The notes: generated from the letters alone by a model not told the origin. Shown: positions 55,242-64,000, numbered from the stretch's first letter. The stretch is 64,000 nt of DNA from Flavobacterium jumunjinense (GCF_021650975.2 NZ_CP091285.1:868001-932000), one strand, 5' to 3'. Program-made: numbers and translations.

Positions 55242-55276
55242 AAAACAAATAAGCCTCTATTTTCATAGAGGCTTAT
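55242..55276 (-). terminator. Distal terminator-like hairpin in the metY leader
   Basis: On the minus strand ATAAGCCTCTAT (55276-55265) and ATAGAGGCTTAT (55260-55249) form a perfect 12-bp stem capped by a GAAA tetraloop, followed by TTGTTTT. The T tract is interrupted, so termination may be weaker. Its 5' arm AAGCCTCT (55274-55267) can pair instead with AGAGGTTT (55309-55302) inside the distal leader ORF, an antiterminator of eight pairs. Confidence 0.8.
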
Positions 55277-55289
55277 AGTTACTTTTTAA

Positions 55290-55361
55290 TTATACTATAG
55301 AAAACCTCTGCGAATTCCTCCACATAATCATCATACACATATTACATATTTTGAAAATCAT
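55290..55361 (-). CDS. Distal Met/Cys-rich leader peptide (23 residues) of metY
   Basis: A short ORF, ATG to TAA, with four internal Met and two Cys codons in the cluster CNMCMMIMW at residues 6-14. The 3' part of the ORF (AGAGGTTT) can pair with the following hairpin's 5' arm, and GTTTTCTA (55305-55298) can pair with TAGAAAAT (55367-55360) over the start codon, giving regions 1, 2, 3 and 4 of a classical attenuator. AAAGGA lies 8 bases upstream of the ATG. A perfect -7 element lies 25 bases upstream. Confidence 0.8.
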   Translation of the reverse strand: MIFKICNMCMMIMWRNSQRFSIV

Positions 55362-55385
55362 TTTCTATTCCTTTATTTAACGAGA

Positions 55386-55393
55386 CAAAACTA
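55386..55393 (-). promoter_or_regulatory. -7 promoter element for the metY leader transcript
   Basis: The minus strand reads TAGTTTTG, an exact TAnnTTTG match, placing the start of transcription about 20 bases before the distal leader ATG. No good TTG at -33. The 130 bases from here to the upstream gene are A/T-rich without a clear terminator, so some read-through from the sulfur operon is possible. Confidence 0.6.
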
Positions 55394-55523
55394 GAATATT
55401 TTTCCGTTTAAAAAAAATAATTAGATTTATTTTCTAAATTTTATTATTTATATATTTAATTTAAGAATATTAAACTAAAAAAGCGAATTAAAAAAGACAA
55501 AAAATCTAGTGAATATCGTTTTC

Positions 55524-56975
55524 CTAAATTATCCTAAATAACATTCTTATACTAAACACTATCACCAAAACTGAAACCACAATTAAAGCTGCTTTTCTAG
55601 GCAACTTTCCTGCTAATTTAGCAGCAATTGGAGCAGCAAAAACACCACCAATAATAAGTCCGAGGACAACATACCAATGACTTACACCTAATGAAACAAA
55701 AAACACAATAGATGCCGAAAGTGTAACAAAAAACTCTGCCAAACTAACTGTTCCTACAACATATTTCGACTTTCTTCCTTTTGCCAACAATGTAGAAGTA
55801 ACTATTGGTCCCCAACCACCACCGCCAAAAGCATCCATAAATCCACCAGAAAAGCCTAAAAAACCAAGAAACTTGATCTTTTTCTTCATTTGAATTTTCT
55901 TAAAAGCTAAAACCAAAAGTCGAATTCCTATTATAAATGTATAGGTTGACAAAATAACATATGCTATTTTTTCATATTCACTACCCAAATAAATTAACAA
56001 TGAAGCACCTAAAACAGCACCCAAAACACCAAATATGGACAGCCAAAACAACATTCGCTTATTTACATTACCAAATTTATAATGCGAATAACCACTTATA
56101 GCACTCGAAAACATTTCTGCGGTATGAATACTTCCACTAATAGCTGGCAATTTTACACCTAAAAGCATCATACTCGTTGCACAAGTAACCCCATATCCTA
56201 AACCGACTGCTCCATCTATTAATTGCGCAACAAAACCAATTAAAAGCATATAATAAAACTCATTTGGGATTTCACTAAGTGCTGATTTAAAATCTGAAAA
56301 AGACAAAAAGTTTGACAAACCGAAACCAACAAAAAGCATTAGGAACGACAAAGCCAACATAAAAGCCAACCGTTTGTATTTATTTCGTCCATCCTCTTTT
56401 TTCTTTTTTTCAAAACTTTGCGTTAATCGATTCAAATCATGAAGTTTTTCTTGAAAATCACCTTTATGATTGGATCGAAATTTATTCAACACATCTAAAC
56501 TTTCTTCTATATTATCTGGAATTATTTCTGTAAAATACTCACGCATTCTTTTTGCTAAAACAGGTGATTTTCCATTGGTAGAAATGGCAATTTTTAGACT
56601 TCCTTTATTTACAATTGAACCTAAATAAAAATCACACAAAGCAGGTTGATCTGCTGCATTAACTTTTATTCCTCTTGATTTCGCTAAGTTTCTCACTTCC
56701 AAATTCACCTCTGGACTATCTGTTCCAATAATTACAAAATCGATAGTATTTAAATCATTTTCTTCAAAAGGTCTTTCAAAAGCATCAATATTAGAATGAG
56801 AATCTATTATTTCCTTCAATTTCGGATAAATAATTGTTCCAACGATTGTAATTCTAATAGACGGATTTTGTCTTAGTAAAGTTTCTGTTTTTTCCAAACC
56901 TACATTTCCACCACCAACAATTAAAAAATGTGCTGTTTCCGTTTTTAGAAATACTGGAAATAATGTATTATTCAT
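55524..56975 (-). CDS. Fusion of siroheme synthase N-domain and TauE/SafE exporter
   Basis: A 483-residue protein in two parts. Residues 1-190 are a precorrin-2 dehydrogenase of the CysG N-terminal/Met8 type (FLIVGGGNVGLEKTETLL, AADQPALCDFYLGSIVNKG, ISTNGKSPVLAKRMREYF). After a basic linker, residues about 203-483 form a TauE/SafE (TSUP) anion exporter with about eight helices and the repeats QLIDGAVGLGYGV and GFMDAFGGGGWGPI. Siroheme is the cofactor of sulfite reductase encoded next to it, and TSUP proteins export sulfite or related anions. It is the last gene of the sulfur run. Confidence 0.88.
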   Translation of the reverse strand: MNNTLFPVFLKTETAHFLIVGGGNVGLEKTETLLRQNPSIRITIVGTIIYPKLKEIIDSHSNIDAFERPFEENDLNTIDFVIIGTDSPEVNLEVRNLAKSRGIKVNAADQPALCDFYLGSIVNKGSLKIAISTNGKSPVLAKRMREYFTEIIPDNIEESLDVLNKFRSNHKGDFQEKLHDLNRLTQSFEKKKKEDGRNKYKRLAFMLALSFLMLFVGFGLSNFLSFSDFKSALSEIPNEFYYMLLIGFVAQLIDGAVGLGYGVTCATSMMLLGVKLPAISGSIHTAEMFSSAISGYSHYKFGNVNKRMLFWLSIFGVLGAVLGASLLIYLGSEYEKIAYVILSTYTFIIGIRLLVLAFKKIQMKKKIKFLGFLGFSGGFMDAFGGGGWGPIVTSTLLAKGRKSKYVVGTVSLAEFFVTLSASIVFFVSLGVSHWYVVLGLIIGGVFAAPIAAKLAGKLPRKAALIVVSVLVIVFSIRMLFRII

Positions 56976-56986
56976 GATTTCACCAT

Positions 56987-58627
56987 TTAAAGTACCGTTC
57001 TAAATGCAAAGTCTCCAAAAGTTTCTCCTTGATTTCTTTCTTTTACATATTTTCCTAACAAAGTATCTACTTCTTCTAGAATTTGACCTTCAGTTTGTTT
57101 TTCTTTATACAATCTATTCAAACGTTCTCCATATCGATCACCACCTAACATGAAATTATACTGTTCTGGACCAGTTCCTACAAAACCAAGTTCTGCAACA
57201 TATGGACGACCACAACCATTTGGACAACCCGTCATACGAATTGTTATCTCATCATTTTGAAGGTTGTATTTTTCTAAAATAGGTTCAATTTTAGTTACCA
57301 AAACAGGCAAATAACGCTGTGCCTCTGCCAAAGCCAAAGGACATGTAGGCAAAGCCACACAAGCCATTGAGTTTTTTCTCAAAACACTATCTTGTTTTTC
57401 AACCTCATAAGACAAAATCAAAGCTTCAACCTTTGCTTTGTCATTTTCCGAAATCTCACCTAAAATTAAATTTTGGTTTCCTGAAAAAATAAAATTGGAT
57501 ACATTTAATTTAGCTACTTCATGTAGAAACTCTTTTTGATACGGACGAACTACTCCATGCTCTATAAAAAGGGTATAAAACCATCTTCCTTCTTCATTTT
57601 TCTCCCATCCAAAACGATCAGAACGTTCTGTAAATACAAAAGGTTTTTCTGGAGCAAACTTAAACCCAATCCTTTTTTCTAGTTCTTCTTTAAAACCTTG
57701 AACCGTTAACTTATCTACAGTATATTTCAAACGCGATAATTTTCTATCTACACGATTACCAAAATCTCTTTGAACCGTAAGAATTTCATATACTGCCTTC
57801 AAAGTTTTTTCTTCAGTATCTGTAAAACCAATAATACTTGCTAAACGAGAATACGTATTCGGATTTCCATGTGTAGTTGCCAAGCCACCGCCAATTGCGA
57901 TATTAAACCCTTTCAATTCGTTGTTTTCTATAACTGCAATAAGTCCGATATCGTTTGTAAAAACATCTACATCATTACTTGGTGGAATTGCAATTGCAAT
58001 CTTAAACTTTCTAGGTAAATAGCGATCTTCATATAATGGATCAGCTTCTGCTGAACGCTCGTATATTTTTTCTCCATCAATAAAAACATCATAATAAGAT
58101 TGCGTTTTGGGCAATAATAAAGTTGATATTTTATCTGCATAATCATGAATATGCTTATGCAATGGAGATAATTGTGGATGCGAACTTGCAATAACATTAC
58201 GATTTACGTCTCCACAAGCGGCAATAGAATCTAATTTTGCAACATTAAAAGCCTGAATTGTTGGACGTAGTTGATGTTTCAATAATCCGTGTAATTGCAA
58301 CGTTTGACGTGTTGTAATCTTTAATGTTCCTGTTCCAAATTCTTCTGAAATTTCATGAGTAGCAATCCATTGCTCTGCATTAATTACACCACCTGGAATT
58401 CGCAAACGAATCATGAAAGAATATAATTTATCTAACTTTTTTGCAGCTCTTTCTGCACGTCTATCTCTATCATCTTGCACATACATTCCATGAAACTTTA
58501 CTAATGTTTCATCATCTGGACGTACATTTCCAGTATGGTTATCTAAATCGATACTTTCTTTTAACGTTCCTCTAAGTCCGTCACTTTTTGTTTTTATAGC
58601 TTCTATTGGTGATAATTTCTCGCTCAT
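56987..58627 (-). CDS. cysI: Assimilatory sulfite reductase hemoprotein subunit
   Basis: Reduces sulfite to sulfide with siroheme and a 4Fe-4S cluster. The 546-residue protein shows the two NIR_SIR half-domains and the cluster ligands in ACVALPTCPLALAEAQRYLP and TGCPNGCGRPYVAELG. Substrate residues occur in TTRQTLQLHG and ACGDVNRNV. The family includes nitrite reductases; cysJ and siroheme neighbours favour sulfite. It lies 11 bases from the downstream fusion gene. Confidence 0.93.
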   Translation of the reverse strand: MSEKLSPIEAIKTKSDGLRGTLKESIDLDNHTGNVRPDDETLVKFHGMYVQDDRDRRAERAAKKLDKLYSFMIRLRIPGGVINAEQWIATHEISEEFGTGTLKITTRQTLQLHGLLKHQLRPTIQAFNVAKLDSIAACGDVNRNVIASSHPQLSPLHKHIHDYADKISTLLLPKTQSYYDVFIDGEKIYERSAEADPLYEDRYLPRKFKIAIAIPPSNDVDVFTNDIGLIAVIENNELKGFNIAIGGGLATTHGNPNTYSRLASIIGFTDTEEKTLKAVYEILTVQRDFGNRVDRKLSRLKYTVDKLTVQGFKEELEKRIGFKFAPEKPFVFTERSDRFGWEKNEEGRWFYTLFIEHGVVRPYQKEFLHEVAKLNVSNFIFSGNQNLILGEISENDKAKVEALILSYEVEKQDSVLRKNSMACVALPTCPLALAEAQRYLPVLVTKIEPILEKYNLQNDEITIRMTGCPNGCGRPYVAELGFVGTGPEQYNFMLGGDRYGERLNRLYKEKQTEGQILEEVDTLLGKYVKERNQGETFGDFAFRTVL

Positions 58628-58726
58628 TTTATTTTATTTTTTTAGTGATTGGTTATTAGTATTTAGTGATTAGCATATAGTAAATCGCTTAGTTTAAAGC
58701 TAATTACTATTCACTTATGACTTTAT

Positions 58727-60424
58727 TTAATACACGTCTTTTTGGTATTTTCCTGCTGTTTCTAAATTTTCTAAAACCTCTTGCGCTTGTTCTTTAGTAA
58801 TGTTTCTTTCCTGAATTAAAACATCTAGAATTGCATTTTCAACATCCAAGCTCATTGGATTTTTCTGTCCGCAGATATATAAACTTGCTCCATTTTCTAA
58901 CCAAGCATTAAATTCACTTGCTTTCTCGCGAATACGATCTTGCACGTAAATTTTCTTTTCTTGATCACGAGAGAAAGCAGTGTCTAACCTTGTTAAAACA
59001 CCTGTTGTAATCCATTCTTGAATTTCAGTTTGATAATAGAAATCCAACACAAAATGTTGTTCTCCAAAAAACAACCAATTTTTCCCTTCGGCTCCTGTTG
59101 CATCTCTATGCGCAATAAAGCTTCTAAACGGTGCAATTCCTGTACCTGGACCAATCATGATAACATCTGTATCTTCGTTTGGTAATCTGAAATTTTGATT
59201 TTTATGAATATAGAAATCGATAGAAGCATTTTCAGGATAATCTGCTAAAAATTGAGAAGCTAATCCTGTCTTAAACACATTGTTTACTGCAAACTTATTC
59301 AGATTAACCGTTAAATGCACTTCTCCATCGTGTGCTTCCGCAGAAGAAGAAATAGAATACAAACGAGGAGCAATTGGTAAAAGAATTTCTATTACCTCTT
59401 CAATTTTAAGAGTAGTTGGCTTTGAAAATAATTGCAACACATCTATCAAATCTGCTTTTTCAAAATCAATTGAAACACCTAAAATTGTCGCTAATTGTCC
59501 TAATGAACGCTTACTTAATCCTTTTATATTTCTTTCTAACAACCATTTTTCAATCGTTTTTTTCTCTTCCTTTATAACAATTTCAAGATTTGCATCAACC
59601 TTAAAATAGTCAATAATAAAAGCGACATCTTCTACTTTGTTTTTTGGAACAATTCCCAATGCATCACCAGGTTCATAGCTTATTTCATCATCAGAAACAA
59701 TTTCAATATGATAGGTTTCTTTATTTGAACCTCTATCATTTAAAATAATTTTATTTGTAATTACTCCAGTATAATTCTTCTTATGCAGAAAAGTGGAAGT
59801 TTTAACAGTAGAAACAGAAGTTGAAGTTGCTTGATTTGCAAAGGCAGCCTGCAATTCTTTTTCCCAAACTAATACATCGGGAGCAAAATCAACATCTGCT
59901 TTTACCAATGGTAATAATCTTTTTGCTCCTTTTTCAGTTAAGACAGCATCTAACAAAACACCTGCATTACAAAAAAGAGGATACGATGAATCACCTAAGC
60001 CTAAAACAGCGTAAGAAACATTCTTTAAATCTAAATCAGTTGTTTTTAAATAGTCATAAAATTGAACTGCATTTTGAGGAAACTCACCTTCACCTTGCGT
60101 GCTCATTACGAATAAAACAAGCGTCTCTTTTTCTAATTTTGAATTATCAAATTGAAAAACATCAACAGCCTTTGCTTGAATTTTATTCTTTTTAAAAGTA
60201 GCTAATAACTGTGAAGCTACTTTTTTAGAATTCCCCGTTTCTGTTCCATAAATAATTAGTGGTTTTACCGCTACTTTTTCAGGAGTTGTATTTATTGGAA
60301 TTTGAATTCCTCCACTATTTTTGTCTAAAAACCCAGCTAAATAGCCTTTTGTCCAGATAATTTCATCGTGAGATGCATTTTGCACCAGTTGTTGTAATAA
60401 ACTTAATTTAGTTTCAGATAGCAT
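58727..60424 (-). CDS. cysJ: Sulfite reductase flavoprotein subunit
   Basis: A 565-residue diflavin reductase passing NADPH electrons to CysI. The order is a short N-terminal segment, flavodoxin domain (IYGTETGNSKKVA near residue 58, FVMSTQGEGEFP, LGLGDSSYPLFC), FAD-binding domain (RLYSISSS, VNNVFKTGLASQFL) and NADPH domain (IGPGTGIAPFRSF, LYICGQK, ending in aromatic GKYQKDVY). Its ATG lies 11 bases inside the end of cobA. Downstream, a 99-base gap containing a repeated TTTAGTGATT separates it from cysI. Confidence 0.94.
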   Translation of the reverse strand: MLSETKLSLLQQLVQNASHDEIIWTKGYLAGFLDKNSGGIQIPINTTPEKVAVKPLIIYGTETGNSKKVASQLLATFKKNKIQAKAVDVFQFDNSKLEKETLVLFVMSTQGEGEFPQNAVQFYDYLKTTDLDLKNVSYAVLGLGDSSYPLFCNAGVLLDAVLTEKGAKRLLPLVKADVDFAPDVLVWEKELQAAFANQATSTSVSTVKTSTFLHKKNYTGVITNKIILNDRGSNKETYHIEIVSDDEISYEPGDALGIVPKNKVEDVAFIIDYFKVDANLEIVIKEEKKTIEKWLLERNIKGLSKRSLGQLATILGVSIDFEKADLIDVLQLFSKPTTLKIEEVIEILLPIAPRLYSISSSAEAHDGEVHLTVNLNKFAVNNVFKTGLASQFLADYPENASIDFYIHKNQNFRLPNEDTDVIMIGPGTGIAPFRSFIAHRDATGAEGKNWLFFGEQHFVLDFYYQTEIQEWITTGVLTRLDTAFSRDQEKKIYVQDRIREKASEFNAWLENGASLYICGQKNPMSLDVENAILDVLIQERNITKEQAQEVLENLETAGKYQKDVY

Positions 60425-61232
60425 TTTGAAAAAGTATTTTATGATTATCGAAATAGGATTCTGTTCTTGTTTTTTCAGTAAACCAAGAAAATTTTTGATG
60501 CAGATTTACCACATTTCCAATGATTAATAAAGTTGGCACATATTCAAATTCGGGCAACTGTTTCGTTTCAAGCTCTTCGAACTTAAAAACTGTTGTTTTT
60601 TGATCTGGTGTAGTGGCCTGTTGTACAATTGCAATCCCTTTTTGCTTCTCTATACCATTATTTAACAATTGCTCTGTTAGCGTATTCAAACGTTGTCCGC
60701 TCATATAAAAAACTAAAGTATCTTCTGTAGAAGCCCAGTCTTTCCATTGATTTTCAGTTACATTCTTTAAATCATATAAAGTAAGAAAACGGACACCTCT
60801 TGAATGCTCTCTTGCAGTTAAAGGAATACCTGTATATGCAGCAGCACCAAAAGCAGCCGAAACACCTGGTACAATTTCATAAGCAATACCGTTTTCAATT
60901 AAGACGTTTAATTCGTCTAAAACATTAGAAAATAACGAAACATCACCACCTTTTAATCGCAACACTAATTTTCCCATTAAGGCAAATTCTAGCATTAGCT
61001 CATTAATATCTTTTTGAGGTGTATGAATTCCTTTAGAACATTGCTTACCTACGTAAATCACCTCAGCATCTTTTCGAGCATATTCATCTACTAAAACAGG
61101 AGAAACTAATCTATCTGTTAGGACTACATCTGCAATTTTCAGATATTTTAGTGCTTTTAAACTTATTAAATCGGGATCGCCAGGACCAGCTCCAGCCAAT
61201 ATTACCTTCCCTTTATTTGAAATTTGTATCAT
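60414..61232 (-). CDS. cobA: Uroporphyrinogen-III C-methyltransferase
   Basis: Makes precorrin-2, the siroheme precursor, by two SAM-dependent methylations. From the ATG of MIQISNKGKV it is 272 residues; a TTG six codons upstream is less likely. Family motifs: VILAGAGPGDPDLISLKALK, VVLTDRLVSP, RLKGGDVSLF and EIVPGVSAAFGAAAYTGIPLTAR. Its product feeds the dehydrogenase domain of the TauE fusion. No separate ferrochelatase is seen, so that step may use the fusion or another enzyme. Confidence 0.94.
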   Translation of the reverse strand: MIQISNKGKVILAGAGPGDPDLISLKALKYLKIADVVLTDRLVSPVLVDEYARKDAEVIYVGKQCSKGIHTPQKDINELMLEFALMGKLVLRLKGGDVSLFSNVLDELNVLIENGIAYEIVPGVSAAFGAAAYTGIPLTAREHSRGVRFLTLYDLKNVTENQWKDWASTEDTLVFYMSGQRLNTLTEQLLNNGIEKQKGIAIVQQATTPDQKTTVFKFEELETKQLPEFEYVPTLLIIGNVVNLHQKFSWFTEKTRTESYFDNHKILFQNAI

Positions 61233-61315
61233 TTTTTTATCGGAACACAAACACTATTATTCTATCGAACTAGTAGACTAATTAGCGTTGCAAATTTTTA
61301 ATTATTTGTATATTT

Positions 61316-62227
61316 TTAGAACAATCCTTCTACTGAAAGGTATCTTTCACCTGTATCATAGTTAAAGGTTAAAACAACTGCATCATCTGGCAAAGACACT
61401 ACTTTTTTTGCTACTGCAGCTAACGAAGCACCTGTAGAAATCCCTACTAAAATTCCTTCTTGCAAAGCACTTTTTCTAGCAAAATCGAAAGAATCTTCTT
61501 TAGAAACTGTAATTACTTCATCTATTAAATTTGTATTATAGTTTTCAGGAATAAAACCCGCACCAATACCTTGTAATGGATGTGGTCCTGGAGCACCACC
61601 ACTTAAAACTGGAGATAATTCTGGCTCGACAGCAATAACTTTTAAATTTGGAAACTTATCTTTTAAAACCGAAGCAATACCTGTAATATGTCCACCTGTA
61701 CCAACACCTGTTATAATATAATCTAAGCCTTCTGGAAAATCTTCAATAATCTCTAATGCCGTTGTTTTTTTATGCGCTTCAACATTAGCTGGATTTTCAA
61801 ATTGCAAAGGAGACCAAGCATTTGGTATTTCTTTTACTAATTCTGCCGCTCTTTCAATAGCTCCTTTCATCCCTTTTTCACGAGGAGTTAATTCAAATTG
61901 AGCTCCGTAAATTTCCATTAATTTTCTACGTTCTACACTCATCGATTCTGGCATTACCAAAATTACTTTATAGCCTTTTACAGCAGCCACTAATGCTAAA
62001 CCGATTCCTGTGTTTCCTGATGTTGGCTCAATAATAACACTTTCTTTATTCAACAAACCTTTTGCTTCGGCATCTTCAATCATTCCTAATGCGATACGAT
62101 CTTTAATACTGTTTCCTGGATTTGTTTTTTCTAATTTTATCCAAACGTTTTTATTTTCACCAAATAATCTATTTATTTTAACTACTGGTGTTTTTCCAAT
62201 TGTTTGTAATACGTTTTCTACTCTCAT
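61316..62227 (-). CDS. cysK: Cysteine synthase
   Basis: Combines O-acetylserine and sulfide to cysteine. The 303-residue PLP fold-type II enzyme has the lysine Schiff base at Lys42 in NSIKDRIA, the substrate loop [12 protein letters not shown], the phosphate-binding [10 protein letters not shown] and VGISTGAS. It resembles CysK more than CysM. It lies 25 bases after the serine acetyltransferase gene that supplies its substrate. Confidence 0.93.
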   Translation of the reverse strand: MRVENVLQTIGKTPVVKINRLFGENKNVWIKLEKTNPGNSIKDRIALGMIEDAEAKGLLNKESVIIEPTSGNTGIGLALVAAVKGYKVILVMPESMSVERRKLMEIYGAQFELTPREKGMKGAIERAAELVKEIPNAWSPLQFENPANVEAHKKTTALEIIEDFPEGLDYIITGVGTGGHITGIASVLKDKFPNLKVIAVEPELSPVLSGGAPGPHPLQGIGAGFIPENYNTNLIDEVITVSKEDSFDFARKSALQEGILVGISTGASLAAVAKKVVSLPDDAVVLTFNYDTGERYLSVEGLF

Positions 62228-62252
62228 ACTTATAATTTTTATTGTTGTTTAT

Positions 62253-63080
62253 TTATATACTAAAATTGATTGGCTCTGGAAATTTGTTTTTTGATTTTAT
62301 AACAATTTCGCTTTTATGAAAAACCAACGATTGTGAAGGAATTGACTCTGTTATCCATACATTTCCTCCAATAATTGCACCTTTTCCTATTGTTGTTTTT
62401 CCTCCAAGAATTGTTGCATTTGCATAGACAACTACTTTATCTTCAATTGTTGGATGTCTTTTCTCTTTTGCTTTATCCTTGCTTACACTCAAAGCACCTA
62501 ATGTTACACCTTGATAAATTTTTACATCATTACCAATAATTGTTGTTTCTCCAATTACAACACCTGTTCCATGATCAATAAAAAAACGCTTCCCAATAGT
62601 TGCTCCCGGATGAATATCTATTCCTGTTTTACTGTGCGCATATTCTGAAATTAATCGTGGTAAAATTGGCACTTCACTTTTCCAAAGTTTATTCGCTAAT
62701 CGATGAACTACAATTGCAAAAAAACCAGGATAGGACAACAAAACTTCTTCTTTTGATTTTGCTGCAGGGTCAAACTCGAAAATCACTTTTAAATCGGACA
62801 CTAAAGTTTCATGCAAAACTGCTATCTCTTCAAAAAAAGATATTGCTTTATTATTTGAGACTTCAGAAGTAGAACCAACTTGCTTTATAAAACGACTCAA
62901 TTCGGTTCTTAATTCATCTTCTTTACGTTGAAAAATAGAAAAATCTTCATACTCTTTTTTAATACAAAAAATCCATATAAAAAAATCTTCAAGCCAAGAT
63001 TCAACTTGTCGCTTATCAAAATAAATACGCGTCTGTGAAAAATTTGATTTGTGTAATAATTGCAATTTATCCATTTTCAT
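62253..63080 (-). CDS. cysE: Serine O-acetyltransferase
   Basis: Acetylates serine for cysteine synthesis. The 275-residue protein has an N-terminal helical region (about 1-140) and a C-terminal left-handed beta helix with hexapeptide repeats: [37 protein letters not shown] (read in overlapping six-residue turns), then [28 protein letters not shown]. The His of IDHGTG is the catalytic base. The tail is FPEPINFSI, ending in Ile as CysE tails that bind CysK often do. Confidence 0.92.
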   Translation of the reverse strand: MKMDKLQLLHKSNFSQTRIYFDKRQVESWLEDFFIWIFCIKKEYEDFSIFQRKEDELRTELSRFIKQVGSTSEVSNNKAISFFEEIAVLHETLVSDLKVIFEFDPAAKSKEEVLLSYPGFFAIVVHRLANKLWKSEVPILPRLISEYAHSKTGIDIHPGATIGKRFFIDHGTGVVIGETTIIGNDVKIYQGVTLGALSVSKDKAKEKRHPTIEDKVVVYANATILGGKTTIGKGAIIGGNVWITESIPSQSLVFHKSEIVIKSKNKFPEPINFSI

Positions 63081-63091
63081 TTGACAGTATT

Positions 63092-64000
63092 TTACAAGAA
63101 CATTAATGCTCCAACAGTATTTAAACTTGTTTCATCGATAAGTATTGCATTTCCCGATTTTGGATTATTAGCAAAAGTATCATAAAACAAAGGTTGATTT
63201 GTTTTCAATGTAATTTGAGCAATATCATTTAACTTTATTTCATCTGCCGCAACAAATTCCCAATCATTAATATTCCATTTTTGATTAATGATTTGAATTT
63301 TCACTCGAACTGTTTTAAAACGGTGTTGTAATAAATAGGTTTTTCCAATTTGAAGCGCACTATCATCTAACCACGAAATCCAAGATTTTAATTCGTTAGC
63401 CGAAGTTGGCAATTCATCCTTTTTCACAATAGCATCACCTCGACTAATATCAATATTATTTTCAAAATGAAGCACCACATTTTCTCCTGCAATTACTTTA
63501 TCGACAGAAATATTATTTTTTTCAATTGTTTTAATCTTAGTTGTTATATTCGCAGGTAATACCACAATTTCATCACCTACTTCATAGCTTCCACTTAAAA
63601 CTAATCCCGCATAACCTCTATAATCATGATATTGTTCATCTTTTGGACGAATAACCCATTGTACTTGAAAACGGGATTCTAGGTTTACAGTCGATGCTAT
63701 TTCAATTTCTTCTAAAGTTTCTAATAGTGCTTTACCCGAATACCAAGGCGTTTTTTCTGATTTTGCAACCACATTATCTCCAGCCAAAGCACTAACAGGA
63801 ATATATGTTATCGAACTATAATTTAGTTCTGATTTAATTTTTTCGAAATCAGATTGTATCTCTTTAAATACATCTTCAGAATAATTAACCAAATCAATTT
63901 TATTAATCGCCAATATCGCTTTTTGAATCCCCATTAAAGAACCAATGCTAGCATGACGTTTCGTTTGTTCTGTTATTCCTTTTCGAGCATCAACCAAAAT
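63092..64000 (-). CDS. cysN: Sulfate adenylyltransferase subunit 1 (CysN), 5' end outside the window
   Basis: The frame is open to the right edge, with [15 protein letters not shown] an internal segment, and then AINKIDLV (NKxD). The visible 302 residues cover the end of the EF-Tu-like GTPase domain and the following beta-barrel domains ([45 protein letters not shown] [16 protein letters not shown]). The Walker A region is beyond the window. CysN drives sulfate activation together with CysD. The end of the gene is 11 bases from the cysE start. Confidence 0.9.
   Translation of the reverse strand: MLVDARKGITEQTKRHASIGSLMGIQKAILAINKIDLVNYSEDVFKEIQSDFEKIKSELNYSSITYIPVSALAGDNVVAKSEKTPWYSGKALLETLEEIEIASTVNLESRFQVQWVIRPKDEQYHDYRGYAGLVLSGSYEVGDEIVVLPANITTKIKTIEKNNISVDKVIAGENVVLHFENNIDISRGDAIVKKDELPTSANELKSWISWLDDSALQIGKTYLLQHRFKTVRVKIQIINQKWNINDWEFVAADEIKLNDIAQITLKTNQPLFYDTFANNPKSGNAILIDETSLNTVGALMFL

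Noticed and set aside
58628..58726. Repeated TTTAGTGATT between cysJ and cysI
   Set aside because: Two imperfect short copies in an AT-rich spacer; no structure or ORF supports a function.
1..64000. tRNA, rRNA, CRISPR arrays, prophage or integrative element
   Set aside because: No cloverleaf-like sequences, rRNA segments or regularly spaced repeats were noticed by eye, and the only mobile element found is the single IS3-family copy.

Overview
The window is strongly AT-rich DNA from a member of the Bacteroidota, most likely a Flavobacteriaceae species. This rests on a SusC/SusD pair, a type IX secretion (T9SS) C-terminal sorting domain, the gliding-motility ATPase GldA, LytTR-type regulation, and a dozen promoters with the Bacteroidota -7 element TAnnTTTG just upstream of start codons. 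Products are called from motifs read by eye; no database search was run.

Layout. 1-8.4 kb (+): the tail of a LytS-type histidine kinase, then a zinc metalloprotease, SusC and SusD transcription unit, a terminator and a LytTR response regulator. 8.4-18.2 kb: small accessory genes (YkgJ, methyltransferase, DUF2059, queE, HerA-like ATPase, cupin, cytochrome c, DUF3999 and DUF2339 membrane proteins). 18.2-27.3 kb (-): kmo and kynU of the kynurenine route, an Xaa-Pro aminopeptidase, an arginase-family ureohydrolase, a complete IS3-family element sitting in the loop of a terminator, and a T9SS-secreted metallopeptidase. 27.4-37.8 kb (-): queA, then the run rsgA-dtd-three DUF3857 paralogs-mazG-SMR-aroA. 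37.9-42 kb (-): the aromatic amino acid operon pheA-aminotransferase-tyrA-DAHP synthase/chorismate mutase. 42-43.4 kb: gldA and a small repeat protein. 43.7-55.4 kb (-): methionine biosynthesis, as SAM riboswitch-metH(N)-metH(C)-metF and metY-metX-thrA-metZ. 55.5-64 kb (-): assimilatory sulfur genes cysN (cut by the window edge), cysE, cysK, cobA, cysJ, cysI and a siroheme-synthase/TauE fusion.

How the genes work together. The right half is a sulfur-to-methionine block: sulfate activation and sulfite reduction with its siroheme cofactor, cysteine synthesis, homoserine formation, acylation and sulfhydrylation, then methylation to methionine.

The most interesting content is in the leaders, not the proteins. 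The pheA operon leader encodes a 26-residue peptide packed with Phe, Tyr and Trp codons, followed by mutually exclusive hairpins ending in a nine-T terminator 12 bases before pheA. The metY operon leader contains two successive short ORFs packed with Met and Cys codons, each followed by its own terminator-like hairpin. These look like ribosome-mediated transcription attenuators, one for aromatic amino acids and a tandem pair for Met/Cys, beside a SAM-I riboswitch that controls the other methionine operon. None of the three leader ORFs is long enough for ordinary gene calling.
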